From contig NZ_JAPCKI010000005.1 in NCBI RefSeq assembly GCF_028680575.1, positions 1 through 64,000 of the forward strand: a DNA stretch of 64,000 nucleotides, read 5' to 3'. Shown here one piece after another: positions 39,084 to 47,300 of this stretch. The notes under the pieces were generated by a model. That model was not told the DNA's origin. It did not search any database and was given only the letters and a program-made list of their open reading frames with translations. Positions within the stretch are counted from its first letter, which is position 1. Each line of letters opens with the position of its first letter. A program made the translations under genes and the position numbers. This stretch comes from Acidovorax benzenivorans. GTDB taxonomy: Bacteria; Pseudomonadota; Gammaproteobacteria; Burkholderiales; Burkholderiaceae_C.

Positions 39084-39617
39084 ATGTGTGGAGCTGAACT
39101 GAAGAACCTGCCCGAGGGCGTACAGCGTGTGGCTGCCGAGCTGCAGCGGCGCGGCCATCCGCACCTGCCGCAGATGCTGGACGATGCCGCGCGCACCGCG
39201 CAGCAGGCCGCCGATGCGCTGGGCATCCTGGTGGGGCAGGTGGCCAAGAGCATCATCTTCCGGCGCAAGAGCGACGATGTGGCGGTGCTGGTGGTCACAT
39301 CGGGCGACCGCCGCGTGGACGAAAAAAAGGTGGAAGCCCATGTGGGCGGCAAGATCGGCCGGGCTGATGCCGAATTTGTGAAGTCGCGCACCGGTTTTTC
39401 GATTGGTGGCGTGTCGCCCGTGGCGCATGCCACGCCGCCGGTCACGCTCATCGACCAGGACCTGCTGCGCTTTGAGGTGGTGTGGGCCGCAGCAGGCCAC
39501 CCACACGGCGTGTTCCCCCTGCACCCCAGCGACCTGCAGCGCCTGACGGGCGCACCTGTGGTGGACGTGGTGCAAGTGCCTGCCGCCGATGCTTCTGCGC
39601 CCCAGGCTGCCGCATGA
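39084..39617 (+). CDS. YbaK/EbsC-type aminoacyl-tRNA deacylase
   Basis: 177-residue protein with the YbaK fold, which removes wrong amino acids from tRNA (for example Cys-tRNA-Pro) in trans. Markers are AKSIIFRRKSDDVAVLVVTS with the catalytic Lys, the RVDEKKVEAHVGGKIGRAD core and the GFSIGGVSPVAH loop. The start is uncertain: ATG 39084 gives MCGAELKNLPEGVQRV, but a weak ribosome site and a short out-of-frame peptide MSPVDPLETN just upstream hint that the ancestral start was elsewhere. It overlaps the next gene by four bases. Confidence 0.85.
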   Translation: MCGAELKNLPEGVQRVAAELQRRGHPHLPQMLDDAARTAQQAADALGILVGQVAKSIIFRRKSDDVAVLVVTSGDRRVDEKKVEAHVGGKIGRADAEFVKSRTGFSIGGVSPVAHATPPVTLIDQDLLRFEVVWAAAGHPHGVFPLHPSDLQRLTGAPVVDVVQVPAADASAPQAAA

Positions 39618-39907
39618 ATGCTATTGATTTGCTAGCTGCTCGGGCAATAGAGACTAGCGCTACCGGCCAATTTGACCCCAAAAGTACGGAGCCTGTGCCC
39701 TCGCCCTGCATTTCGGTGTGCCGCATGACGCCCGACCGCAGCCACTGCGAAGGCTGCTTTCGCACGCTGGATGAAATCCGCGCCTGGTCACGTGCCGACG
39801 CCCCGCAGCGGCGTGCCATCTGGGCGCAGCTGTTGCAACGCGCGGGCATTGCGCTGCCCACGCAGGGCGTGCAGGACCTGCCGAACCTGCAGGAGGCCGA
39901 GACATGA
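39614..39907 (+). CDS. DUF1289 domain protein
   Basis: 97-residue protein. DUF1289 occupies about residues 30-75, with the iron-sulfur- or zinc-like cysteine pattern SPCISVCRM..HCEGCFRTLDEI. The first 24 or so residues (NAIDLLAARAIETSATGQFD) are encoded by repeat copy E and are not part of the family. Overlaps both neighbours by four bases (ATGA), so the three genes form a tight unit. Function unknown. Confidence 0.88.
   Translation: MNAIDLLAARAIETSATGQFDPKSTEPVPSPCISVCRMTPDRSHCEGCFRTLDEIRAWSRADAPQRRAIWAQLLQRAGIALPTQGVQDLPNLQEAET
39618..39684 (+). repeat. Dispersed double-hairpin repeat, copy E, in the start of the DUF1289 gene
   Basis: ATGCTATTGATTTGCTAGC, then GACTAGCGCTACCGGCCAAT and TTGACCCCAAAAG. 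It follows the start codon directly and stays in frame, adding a repeat-encoded N-terminus to the DUF1289 protein. Confidence 0.85.
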
Positions 39908-40557
39908 AGCGCATCACGTTCTACCTGGACTTTGTTTCGCCCTACGCCTGGCTGGCGTTTGAGCGCCTGCCCGAGGTGCTGGAGGGGCTGAGCTACAGCG
40001 TGGCCTACCAGCCCGTGCTGCTGGGCGCCTTGCTGCAGCAGCACGGTAACCCCGGCCCTGCGGGCATTGCCCCCAAGCGCGACTGGACCTACCGCCACGT
40101 GACCTGGCTGGGCCATGCGCAAGGCACGCCGCTGCAGATGCCTGCGCGCCACCCGTTCAACCCGCTGCCCCTGCTGCGTCAGGCCCTGGCCTGCAGCGAC
40201 GACGGCAGCATCAACCGCTACGTGGCGGGCACGGTGCTGCGCCATGTGTGGCAGGGCGGCGGCGACGCGCTGGACCCCACGCGCCTGGCTGCGCTGGCCG
40301 AGGCATTGGCGGAGCAGGCGCGCCCCGGGCAGGACGTGAACAGCGACGGCCCCAAGGCTTTGCTGCGCGCCAACACGGAAGCCGCGCAAGCTGCCGGTGT
40401 GTTTGGTGTGCCTGCGTTCGGGGTGGATGGCAAGTTGTTCTGGGGGCTCGATGGCCTGCCCATGCTGCGTGCCTACTTGGACGGCGATGCCTGGTTCGAC
40501 GGCCCGGCCTGGGATGCTGTCAGCCAGCTCCCATCGGGTTTACCCGGCAAGCCTTGA
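39904..40557 (+). CDS. 2-hydroxychromene-2-carboxylate isomerase family (DsbA-like)
   Basis: 217-residue kappa-GST/DsbA-fold protein. FYLDFVSPYAWLAFERLPEV at the N-terminus carries the catalytic Ser in place of the DsbA cysteines, and GVFGVPAFGVDGKLFWGLDG is the cis-proline region. The family isomerises 2-hydroxychromene-2-carboxylate in naphthalene breakdown, but many members lie outside such pathways, as here, and may be general glutathione-dependent isomerases. Confidence 0.9.
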   Translation: MKRITFYLDFVSPYAWLAFERLPEVLEGLSYSVAYQPVLLGALLQQHGNPGPAGIAPKRDWTYRHVTWLGHAQGTPLQMPARHPFNPLPLLRQALACSDDGSINRYVAGTVLRHVWQGGGDALDPTRLAALAEALAEQARPGQDVNSDGPKALLRANTEAAQAAGVFGVPAFGVDGKLFWGLDGLPMLRAYLDGDAWFDGPAWDAVSQLPSGLPGKP

Positions 40558-40603
40558 GCAATTTCCGGATGCTGAAAGGGGTGTTGCGGGTTTCACCTTA
40601 AGT

Positions 40604-40664
40604 TGTCAGAGAGCGGTCAGTTTGGTGAAAGCTCTTGTTGGTTTCGTGTCAGAGGGTGGTCAGT
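40604..40664 (+). promoter_or_regulatory. Two direct repeats upstream of the MHS transporter
   Basis: TGTCAGAGAGCGGTCAGT (40604-40621) and TGTCAGAGGGTGGTCAGT (40647-40664) agree at 16 of 18 positions. They start 43 bp apart, about four helical turns. They end 66 bases upstream of the transporter start and look like paired activator or repressor sites. Confidence 0.6.
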
Positions 40665-40730
40665 GCCATCTCCAAGAATGCGTACAGCCCGCCGCAGTGC
40701 GGTCTGTAACACCAATAGGAGACACACACC

Positions 40731-42392
40731 ATGGCAACTGTTCATCCCGCACCGCGGCCGATGTCGCCCGAGGAGAGGAAGGTCATCTTCGCCTCGTCGC
40801 TCGGCACCGTTTTCGAGTGGTACGACTTTTACCTGTACGGCTCGCTCGCAGCCATCATCGCCAAGCAGTTCTTCAGCGGTCTGGATGCCGGCTCGGCCTT
40901 CATCTTCGCGCTGCTGGCGTTTGCGGCGGGCTTCATTGTTCGTCCCTTCGGCGCCATCTTCTTCGGCCGCCTGGGCGACATGATCGGCCGCAAGTACACG
41001 TTCCTGGTGACCATCCTGATCATGGGCCTGTCCACGTTCATCGTGGGCATCTTGCCGGCCTATGCCTCCATTGGTGTGGCCGCTCCCGTCATCCTGATTG
41101 CCCTGCGTTTGCTGCAAGGCCTGGCACTGGGCGGTGAATACGGCGGCGCAGCCACCTATGTGGCCGAGCATGCTCCGCATGGCAAGCGTGGCGCCTATAC
41201 CGCCTGGATCCAGACCACCGCCACGCTGGGCCTGTTCCTGTCGCTGATGGTGATTCTGGGCACCCGCACCGCGCTGGGCGAAGAAGCCTTTGCCGACTGG
41301 GGCTGGCGTGTTCCGTTCATCGTGTCGATCCTGCTCTTGGCCGTCTCGGTCTGGATCCGCCTGTCGATGAATGAATCGCCTGCCTTCCAGAAGATGAAGG
41401 CTGAGGGCAAGACCTCCAAGGCCCCGCTGACCGAGTCCTTCGGCCAGTGGAAGAACCTGAAGATCGTGATCCTGGCGCTGGTGGGCCTGACCGCCGGCCA
41501 GGCCGTGGTGTGGTACTCGGGCCAGTTCTATGCGCTGTTCTTCCTGACACAAGCCCTGAAGGTCGATGGCGCTACCGCCAACATCTTTGTGGCCGTGTCG
41601 CTGCTGATTGGCACGCCGTTCTTCATCGTGTTCGGCGCTCTGTCAGACAAGATCGGCCGCAAGCCCATCATCCTGGCAGGCTGCCTGCTGGCCGCGTTGA
41701 CGTACTTCCCCGTGTTCGGTGCACTGACCAAGGCGGCCAACCCCGCCCTGGCTGAAGCCCAGGCCAAGAACCAGGTGATCGTGACGGCAGACCCCAAGGA
41801 ATGCTCGTTCCAGTTCAACCCCACCGGCACTTCCAAGTTCACCAGCTCGTGCGACATCGCCAAGCAGGTGCTGGCTGGCGCTTCGGTGAGCTACGAGAAC
41901 GCCGTGGGCGCCGCTGGTACCCCCGCCGCCATCAAGATCGGTGAAACCGTCATCGCCTCGTACACCAGCAAGGGCTTGCCCGCTGACGAAGCCAAAAAGA
42001 AGGATGGCGAGTTCAAGAAGGCTGTGGCCGATGCGCTGAAGGCAGCGGGCTACCCCACCAAGGCAGACCCTGCCCGCATCGACAAGGTGATGGTCACCAT
42101 CATCCTGACCTACCTGGTGCTGCTGGTGACCATGGTGTACGGCCCCATCGCCGCCATGCTGGTGGAAATGTTCCCCACCCGCATCCGCTACACGTCCATG
42201 TCCCTGCCGTACCACATCGGTAACGGCTGGTTCGGCGGCCTGCTGCCCACCACGGCATTTGCCATCGTGGCCCAGACCGGCAACATGTACAACGGCCTGT
42301 GGTACCCCATCATCATTGCCGGTGCCACGGTGGTGATCGGTGGCCTGTTCATCAAGGAAACCAAGGACGTGGACATCTACGCCAACGACTGA
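40731..42392 (+). CDS. MFS transporter, metabolite:H+ symporter (MHS) family
   Basis: 553-residue permease of the MHS branch (alpha-ketoglutarate/proline/shikimate type). The N-terminus SLGTVFEWYDFYLYGSLA and the loop FGRLGDMIGRKYTF are diagnostic; a second copy of the loop motif is GALSDKIGRKPIIL. Unusually, about 115 hydrophilic residues (about 345-455) separate the eighth and ninth helices, with two cysteines (KECSFQF, TSSCDIA). Twelve helices remain. The substrate, probably a small organic acid, is unknown. Confidence 0.93.
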   Translation: MATVHPAPRPMSPEERKVIFASSLGTVFEWYDFYLYGSLAAIIAKQFFSGLDAGSAFIFALLAFAAGFIVRPFGAIFFGRLGDMIGRKYTFLVTILIMGLSTFIVGILPAYASIGVAAPVILIALRLLQGLALGGEYGGAATYVAEHAPHGKRGAYTAWIQTTATLGLFLSLMVILGTRTALGEEAFADWGWRVPFIVSILLLAVSVWIRLSMNESPAFQKMKAEGKTSKAPLTESFGQWKNLKIVILALVGLTAGQAVVWYSGQFYALFFLTQALKVDGATANIFVAVSLLIGTPFFIVFGALSDKIGRKPIILAGCLLAALTYFPVFGALTKAANPALAEAQAKNQVIVTADPKECSFQFNPTGTSKFTSSCDIAKQVLAGASVSYENAVGAAGTPAAIKIGETVIASYTSKGLPADEAKKKDGEFKKAVADALKAAGYPTKADPARIDKVMVTIILTYLVLLVTMVYGPIAAMLVEMFPTRIRYTSMSLPYHIGNGWFGGLLPTTAFAIVAQTGNMYNGLWYPIIIAGATVVIGGLFIKETKDVDIYAND

Positions 42393-42410
42393 TCGTTACT
42401 GACCGGTGTA

Positions 42411-42440
42411 CAGGGCCCGCCCCGCAAGGGTCGGGCCCTG
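42411..42440 (+). terminator. Hairpin after MHS transporter gene
   Basis: CAGGGCCCG / CGGGCCCTG forms a 9-bp stem with a 12-base loop, 18 bases after the stop codon. TGTT follows instead of a full T-run, so it is a moderate candidate. Confidence 0.6.
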
Positions 42441-42489
42441 TGTTCCATCAAGGGGCTTGTGCCGCGCACCAGTACAACCCACAACCCTG

Positions 42490-42652
42490 GGGATGCTGTG
42501 CATGATTCGAGCGGTAAGTGTGCGCTGCGGATCGGGATGGGCTGCAAGGCGCAAAACGCAGTAATAGCCGTAGCTATTGCGAGGTTTTGCAACGCGGCAG
42601 ACCGCCCGAGCCCGCAGATGCATACGGCGCGACGAATCGTGCACAGCATCCC
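42490..42652. repeat. Imperfect palindrome of about 164 bp
   Basis: The two arms of about 80 bases meet at AATAGC CGTA GCTATT (42563-42578). The outer 20 bases (GGGATGCTGTGCAYGATTCG) match at all but one position, and the inner GCAAAAC..AATAGC blocks match. The middle is looser with one single-base gap. It fills most of the 306-bp gap between the MHS and small membrane protein genes. No gene is visible in it. Confidence 0.8.
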
Positions 42653-42698
42653 TGGCCAGGCCCCTTGATTGAACAAACCCATCCCAGGAGATATTGAT

Positions 42699-42908
42699 AT
42701 GTGGAAGATTGTTGTTGGCTTCGTCTTGTTTGCTGCCGTGTCGATGTACGTGATCATCACGGCGGGTGACAAGGCCGACATGGGCGGTGAAAAGCACGGT
42801 GCCGATGCCGTGCATACCCCCGAGGCACCCGCCAGCGCAGCAGCACCTGCGGCTGCCACCGCGCCCGCGCCAGCCGCTGCCCCCGCATCGGCTGCCAGCG
42901 CGCAATAA
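42699..42908 (+). CDS. Small single-pass membrane protein with Ala/Pro tail
   Basis: 69 residues. One N-terminal transmembrane helix (MWKIVVGFVLFAAVSMYVII) is followed by a short charged stretch and a flexible tail made almost only of Ala and Pro. An AGGAG ribosome binding site lies seven bases before the ATG, and a strong terminator follows. The codon pattern and signals make it a real gene. Function unknown; it may assist the transporter encoded upstream (inference from position only). Confidence 0.8.
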   Translation: MWKIVVGFVLFAAVSMYVIITAGDKADMGGEKHGADAVHTPEAPASAAAPAAATAPAPAAAPASAASAQ

Positions 42909-42933
42909 GCTCGCTGCCCGGTATAACAAAGAC

Positions 42934-42970
42934 AAAGGCCCTGCCAGCAATTGCTGGCAGGGCCTTTTTT
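42934..42970 (+). terminator. Strong terminator, usable on both strands
   Basis: AAAGGCCCTGCCAGCAA / TTGCTGGCAGGGCCTTT is a perfect 17-bp palindrome followed by T residues on the plus strand and preceded by A residues. It ends the small membrane protein gene and probably also the convergent binding-protein gene. Confidence 0.92.
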
Positions 42971-43003
42971 GTGGTGTCGCCAGGAGTGCCTGGCGCAGCA
43001 TCC

Positions 43004-44122
43004 TCAGCGTTTGAAGCGCCCGTCCGTGCCGATGATGGACAGGTCGGCAAAATCCAGCCCGCTGTGGTCCTCGGGACTGAAATTCACTTCCAGCCCGCCC
43101 AGATCCAGCTTCTTGATGCTCTCCAGTGCGGCATGGATCTTCTCGCGGGTCGGCTTGGGGCCTGCGCGCTTGAGCCCTTCCACCAGCACCTTGGCGGCGG
43201 CAAACCCTTCCAGCATGGCGGGGCTGATTTCGGTGAGCCCCTTGGCCTTGGCCAGTTCCTGGGCTTCTTTCACCATCGGGTAGGTCACGGCGCGTTCGTT
43301 GGGGAACACCTGGGTGACGATCACGCCCCGCGCATTGGCCCCCAGGCTCTTGATGAAGCCGCTGGATGCGTTGTTGGACAGCGTCACGATCTGTGCTGCC
43401 GAGCCCGCCGTGCGGAATGCGCTAGCGGCATCCACTACCGCTGATCCCGAGGCCACCATCAGCACTGCTTGCGTATCGGCCTTGGCCACCTTGGCTGCGA
43501 TGGGGGCGAAATCGGGCTTGGCACGGTTGAATTTTTCGGTCACCACGGCTGTCAATTTGGTGGCCGCCAGCCCCTTCTGCGCGCCCTGGATGCCGTCGGC
43601 GCCGAAACTGTCGTCTGCATACACCAGCGCCACGCGGGTGATGCCCATGGAGGCCAGGTGGGTGATCGCCTTTTCGGCCTCGCGCTGGTAGGTGGCTCGC
43701 ACATTGAACACGTATTTGCGCACCGGCTGGTGCAGCACCATGGCCCCGGTGGAGGGCGCCACCAGCGCCACGCCATGTTTGTCCAGCAGCGGCAGGATGG
43801 CCTCGGTGTGGGGCGTGCCCCGGTTGAGGAACAGGGCCGAGACGTTCTTGTCTTCGATCAGCGTGCGTGCGTTCTCCGCCGCCAGCTTGGGGTCGAACTT
43901 GTCATCCAGGGAGATCAGTTCGATCTTCTGGCCATTGACACCGCCCTTGGCATTGACGGCGTCGATGTACAGCAGCGCTCCGTCCGTGGTCTCCTTCACC
44001 CCGGCGGCCACCTGACCGCTGAAACCTGCCGTCTGGCCGATCAGGACCTGTGCATGGCAGGCCGCACTGGCAGCAAGCGCCAGGACAACGCCAGCCGCTC
44101 GCAGTTGCCATTGTTTTGTCAT
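43004..44122 (-). CDS. ABC transporter substrate-binding protein (LivK/branched-chain amino acid type)
   Basis: 372-residue periplasmic binding protein with a signal peptide (residues 1-24, ACHAQ). The type I fold of the Leu/Ile/Val-binding family is shown by VLIGQTAGFSGQVAAGVKE, NAKGGVNGQKIELISLDD and VALVYADDSFGADG. It has no permease or ATPase genes beside it, so it is an orphan receptor. The ligand is probably an amino acid or small organic acid. Confidence 0.92.
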   Translation of the reverse strand: MTKQWQLRAAGVVLALAASAACHAQVLIGQTAGFSGQVAAGVKETTDGALLYIDAVNAKGGVNGQKIELISLDDKFDPKLAAENARTLIEDKNVSALFLNRGTPHTEAILPLLDKHGVALVAPSTGAMVLHQPVRKYVFNVRATYQREAEKAITHLASMGITRVALVYADDSFGADGIQGAQKGLAATKLTAVVTEKFNRAKPDFAPIAAKVAKADTQAVLMVASGSAVVDAASAFRTAGSAAQIVTLSNNASSGFIKSLGANARGVIVTQVFPNERAVTYPMVKEAQELAKAKGLTEISPAMLEGFAAAKVLVEGLKRAGPKPTREKIHAALESIKKLDLGGLEVNFSPEDHSGLDFADLSIIGTDGRFKR

Positions 44123-44332
44123 GGCGGTCTCCTCTTGTTGTATGTGGAGGCCGCAGTCTAAACCGATGTTTTGGGCCAGAACATCGGCTTTTTCCCTGCA
44201 ACTGACCCATTGCCCTTGCTTTGTTCACGGTCAAAAGCACCGCAGCGCGCCCCGGGGGTAATCGGCGCGCGCAGGCGCAAACGCCAGGTGCGTCCCTAGA
44301 ATGTCCCGCCTCACACCCGAAAGACTGCTTCC

Positions 44333-47300
44333 ATGACCCAGGGACTGATCCGTATCCGCGGCGCACGCCAGCACAACCTCAAGAACCTGGATCTGGACAT
44401 CCGCACCGGCGAACTCACGGTGGTCACGGGGCCCAGCGGCTCGGGTAAATCGAGCCTGGTGTTCGACACGCTCTATGCCGAAGGCCAGCGCCGCTATGTG
44501 GAAACTTTCAGCGCCTACGCGCGCCAGTTTCTCGACCGCATGGACAAGCCCGCCGTGGACAAGGTCGAGGGTGTGCCCCCCGCCATTGCCATCGACCAGA
44601 CCAACCCCGTGCGCTCCAGCCGGTCCACCGTCGGCACGATGACGGAGCTGAACGACCACCTGAAGCTGTTGTTTGCGCGCGCAGGCCAGTTGTTCGACAA
44701 GCAGACGGCGCAGCCGGTGCGGCATGACTCGCCCGAGACCATCTACGCCGAGTTGCAGCAGCGCAGTGCTGCCGCTGGAGATCCGCGCATCGTCCTGACA
44801 TTCCCCGTGGAGTTGCCTGCGAACACCAGCGCTGAGCAGGTCGAACAATGGCTGTCCGCCAGCGGCTTCACCAAGGTGCAGGCCGAGCGCGAAGTGGCCA
44901 CGCCCACCGGCCCGCGCAAGGTGCTGGATGTGGTGGCCGACCGCTTCCGCTTGGGCAATGCCGAGAAGGTGCGCGTGATCGAGGCCATTGAGGTGGCCCT
45001 GAAGCGCGGAACGGGGCGGCTGAATGTCTATCGTCTCGTTGACGAAGGTGAAGCCGAACTCTGGCGCTTCTCCACCGGCCTGCACTGCCCCGACAGCGAC
45101 CTGCGCTACAGCGACCCCATTCCGTCCGCCTTCTCGTTCAACTCCGCCGTGGGCGCGTGCGATAGCTGTCGGGGCTTTGGCCGCGTGATCGGCGTCGACT
45201 ACGGCCTGGTTATCCCCAACGACAAGCTCACGCTGCGCGCGGGTGCCATCAAGACCATCCAGACCCCCGCGTGGAAGGAGGCGCAGGACGACCTCATGCG
45301 CCACGCCGAGACGGCGGGCATCCCGCGCGACACGCCCTGGAACAAGCTCACCGACGACCAGAAGAAATGGGTGATCGGTGGTGCACCCGGCTACAAGGAC
45401 GGGCAGTGGAGCAAGCAGTGGTACGGCATCAAGCGCTTCTTCGAGTACCTGGAAAGCAAGGCCTACAAGATGCACATCCGCGTGCTCTTGTCCAAGTACC
45501 GCAGCTACACGCCATGCCCCACCTGCGCGGGTGCGCGGCTCAAGACCGAAAGCCTGCTCTGGCGCATTGGCCGCAAGGAAGACGCCGACGCGGTGCTGGA
45601 GCCCGGCAAACGTTTCCTGCCCGAGGGGGTGCAGTGGTCGCGTGAGCAACTCGAAGCGCTGCCCGGCCTGTGTCTGCACGACCTGATGCTGCTGCCCATC
45701 GACCGCCTGCGCCAGTTCTTCGCGCGCATGCAACTGCCGGTGGGTGACGACGCCAAGGGCGGTGACGCTCAGGCGCTCAAGCTGTTGCACGAAGAAATCA
45801 CCACGCGCCTCAAATACCTGTGCGACGTGGGCATTGGCTACCTCACGCTCGACCGGCAAAGCCGCACGCTGAGTGGCGGCGAGGTGCAGCGCATCAACCT
45901 CACCACCGCCCTGGGCACCAGCCTCGTCAACACCCTGTTTGTGCTCGACGAGCCCAGCATCGGTCTGCACCCGCGCGACATGCACCGCATCACCGAGGCC
46001 ATGCTGCGCCTGCGCGATGCGGGCAACACCCTGGTGGTGGTGGAGCACGACCCGGCCGTGATGCTCGCGGCCGACCGCATGATCGACATGGGCCCCGGCC
46101 CCGGACGCCTGGGCGGGCAGATCGTTTTTGACGGCACCACGGCGGATTTGCGCAACGCCGACACGCTGACCGGCGCCTACCTGGGCGGGCGCAAGCACGT
46201 GGGTTTTGGCTTCAAGCGCATGGTCACCGAATCCACGCCGCGCCTCATCCTCGAAGGCGCGCGTGAGCACAACCTGCAGAACGTGTCGGTCGAGTTCCCG
46301 CTGCAGCGCCTGGTCACCGTGACCGGCGTCAGTGGCTCGGGCAAGTCGAGCCTGATCCAGGACGTTTTGGCCCCCGCGCTGCTGCGCCACTTTGGCAAGG
46401 CCACCGACACGCCGGGCGTGCACGACCGCATGCTGGGCGTCGACCATCTGTCGGATGTCGTGTTTGTCGATCAATCCCCTATCGGAAAAACCGCCCGCTC
46501 CAACCCCGTGAGCTACGTGGGTGCGTGGGACAGCATCCGCGAGCTGTACGCCGTGGCGCCGCTGTCCAAACAGCGCAGCTACACCGCCAGCAAGTTCAGC
46601 TTCAACAGTGGCGACGGGCGTTGCCCGACCTGCGGCGGCTCAGGCTTTGAGCATGTGGAGATGCAGTTCCTGTCGGACGTGTACCTGCGCTGCCCCGACT
46701 GCGATGGCAAGCGCTACCGGCCCGAGATTCTGGAGATCACCATCGAACGCGGTGGCTGCTCGCTCAATGTGGCCGACGTGCTCGCCCTCACGGTGGCCGA
46801 GGCAGCAGACCTGTTTGCCAATGACCGCGATGTGATCCGCGCACTGCAGCCCATCGTGGACGTGGGGCTCGAATACGTGGCGCTGGGCCAGCCCGTGCCC
46901 ACGCTCAGCGGCGGCGAGGCGCAGCGCCTCAAGCTCGCAGGCTTTCTGGCCGAGGCTGCACGCGCACAAAGCAAATCGCGCCAGTCGGTAGCCCGCAAAG
47001 GCACGCTGTTTTTGTTCGACGAGCCCACCACCGGCCTGCACTTTGACGACATCGCCAAGCTCATGCGCGCGCTGCGCAAGCTCATCGATGCGGGGCACTC
47101 GCTCATCGTCATCGAGCACAACCTCGATGTGATTCGCGCCAGCGACTGGCTCATCGACCTGGGCCCCGAGGGCGGCTACGCAGGCGGGCTCATCGTGGCC
47201 GAGGGTACGCCCGAGGACGTGCGGGCCCACGCCACCTCGCACACCGGGCAGGCGCTGCGCGACTACGAACTGGCGCTGGGCGTGGGCGGCCACTCTGTGC

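Noticed and set aside
35444..39097. Open frame of about 1200 codons on the plus strand opposite the efflux genes
   Set aside because: It is an antisense shadow of the RND permease and adaptor genes, extremely rich in His, Gly and Arg, with no start signal or domain.
39010..39110. Possible frameshift at the start of the YbaK-type gene (short peptide MSPVDPLETN in another frame)
   Set aside because: The main frame has an acceptable ATG and the whole domain, and the short peptide stops after 15 codons. Not enough to call the gene broken without an alignment.
40604..40664. Direct repeats considered as a CRISPR remnant
   Set aside because: Only two units, 18 bp long with a 25-bp gap, in a promoter region, with no cas genes. 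Paired operators explain them better.
44231..46474. Open frame of about 750 codons opposite uvrA
   Set aside because: Shadow of the UvrA coding strand; no ribosome site or motif.
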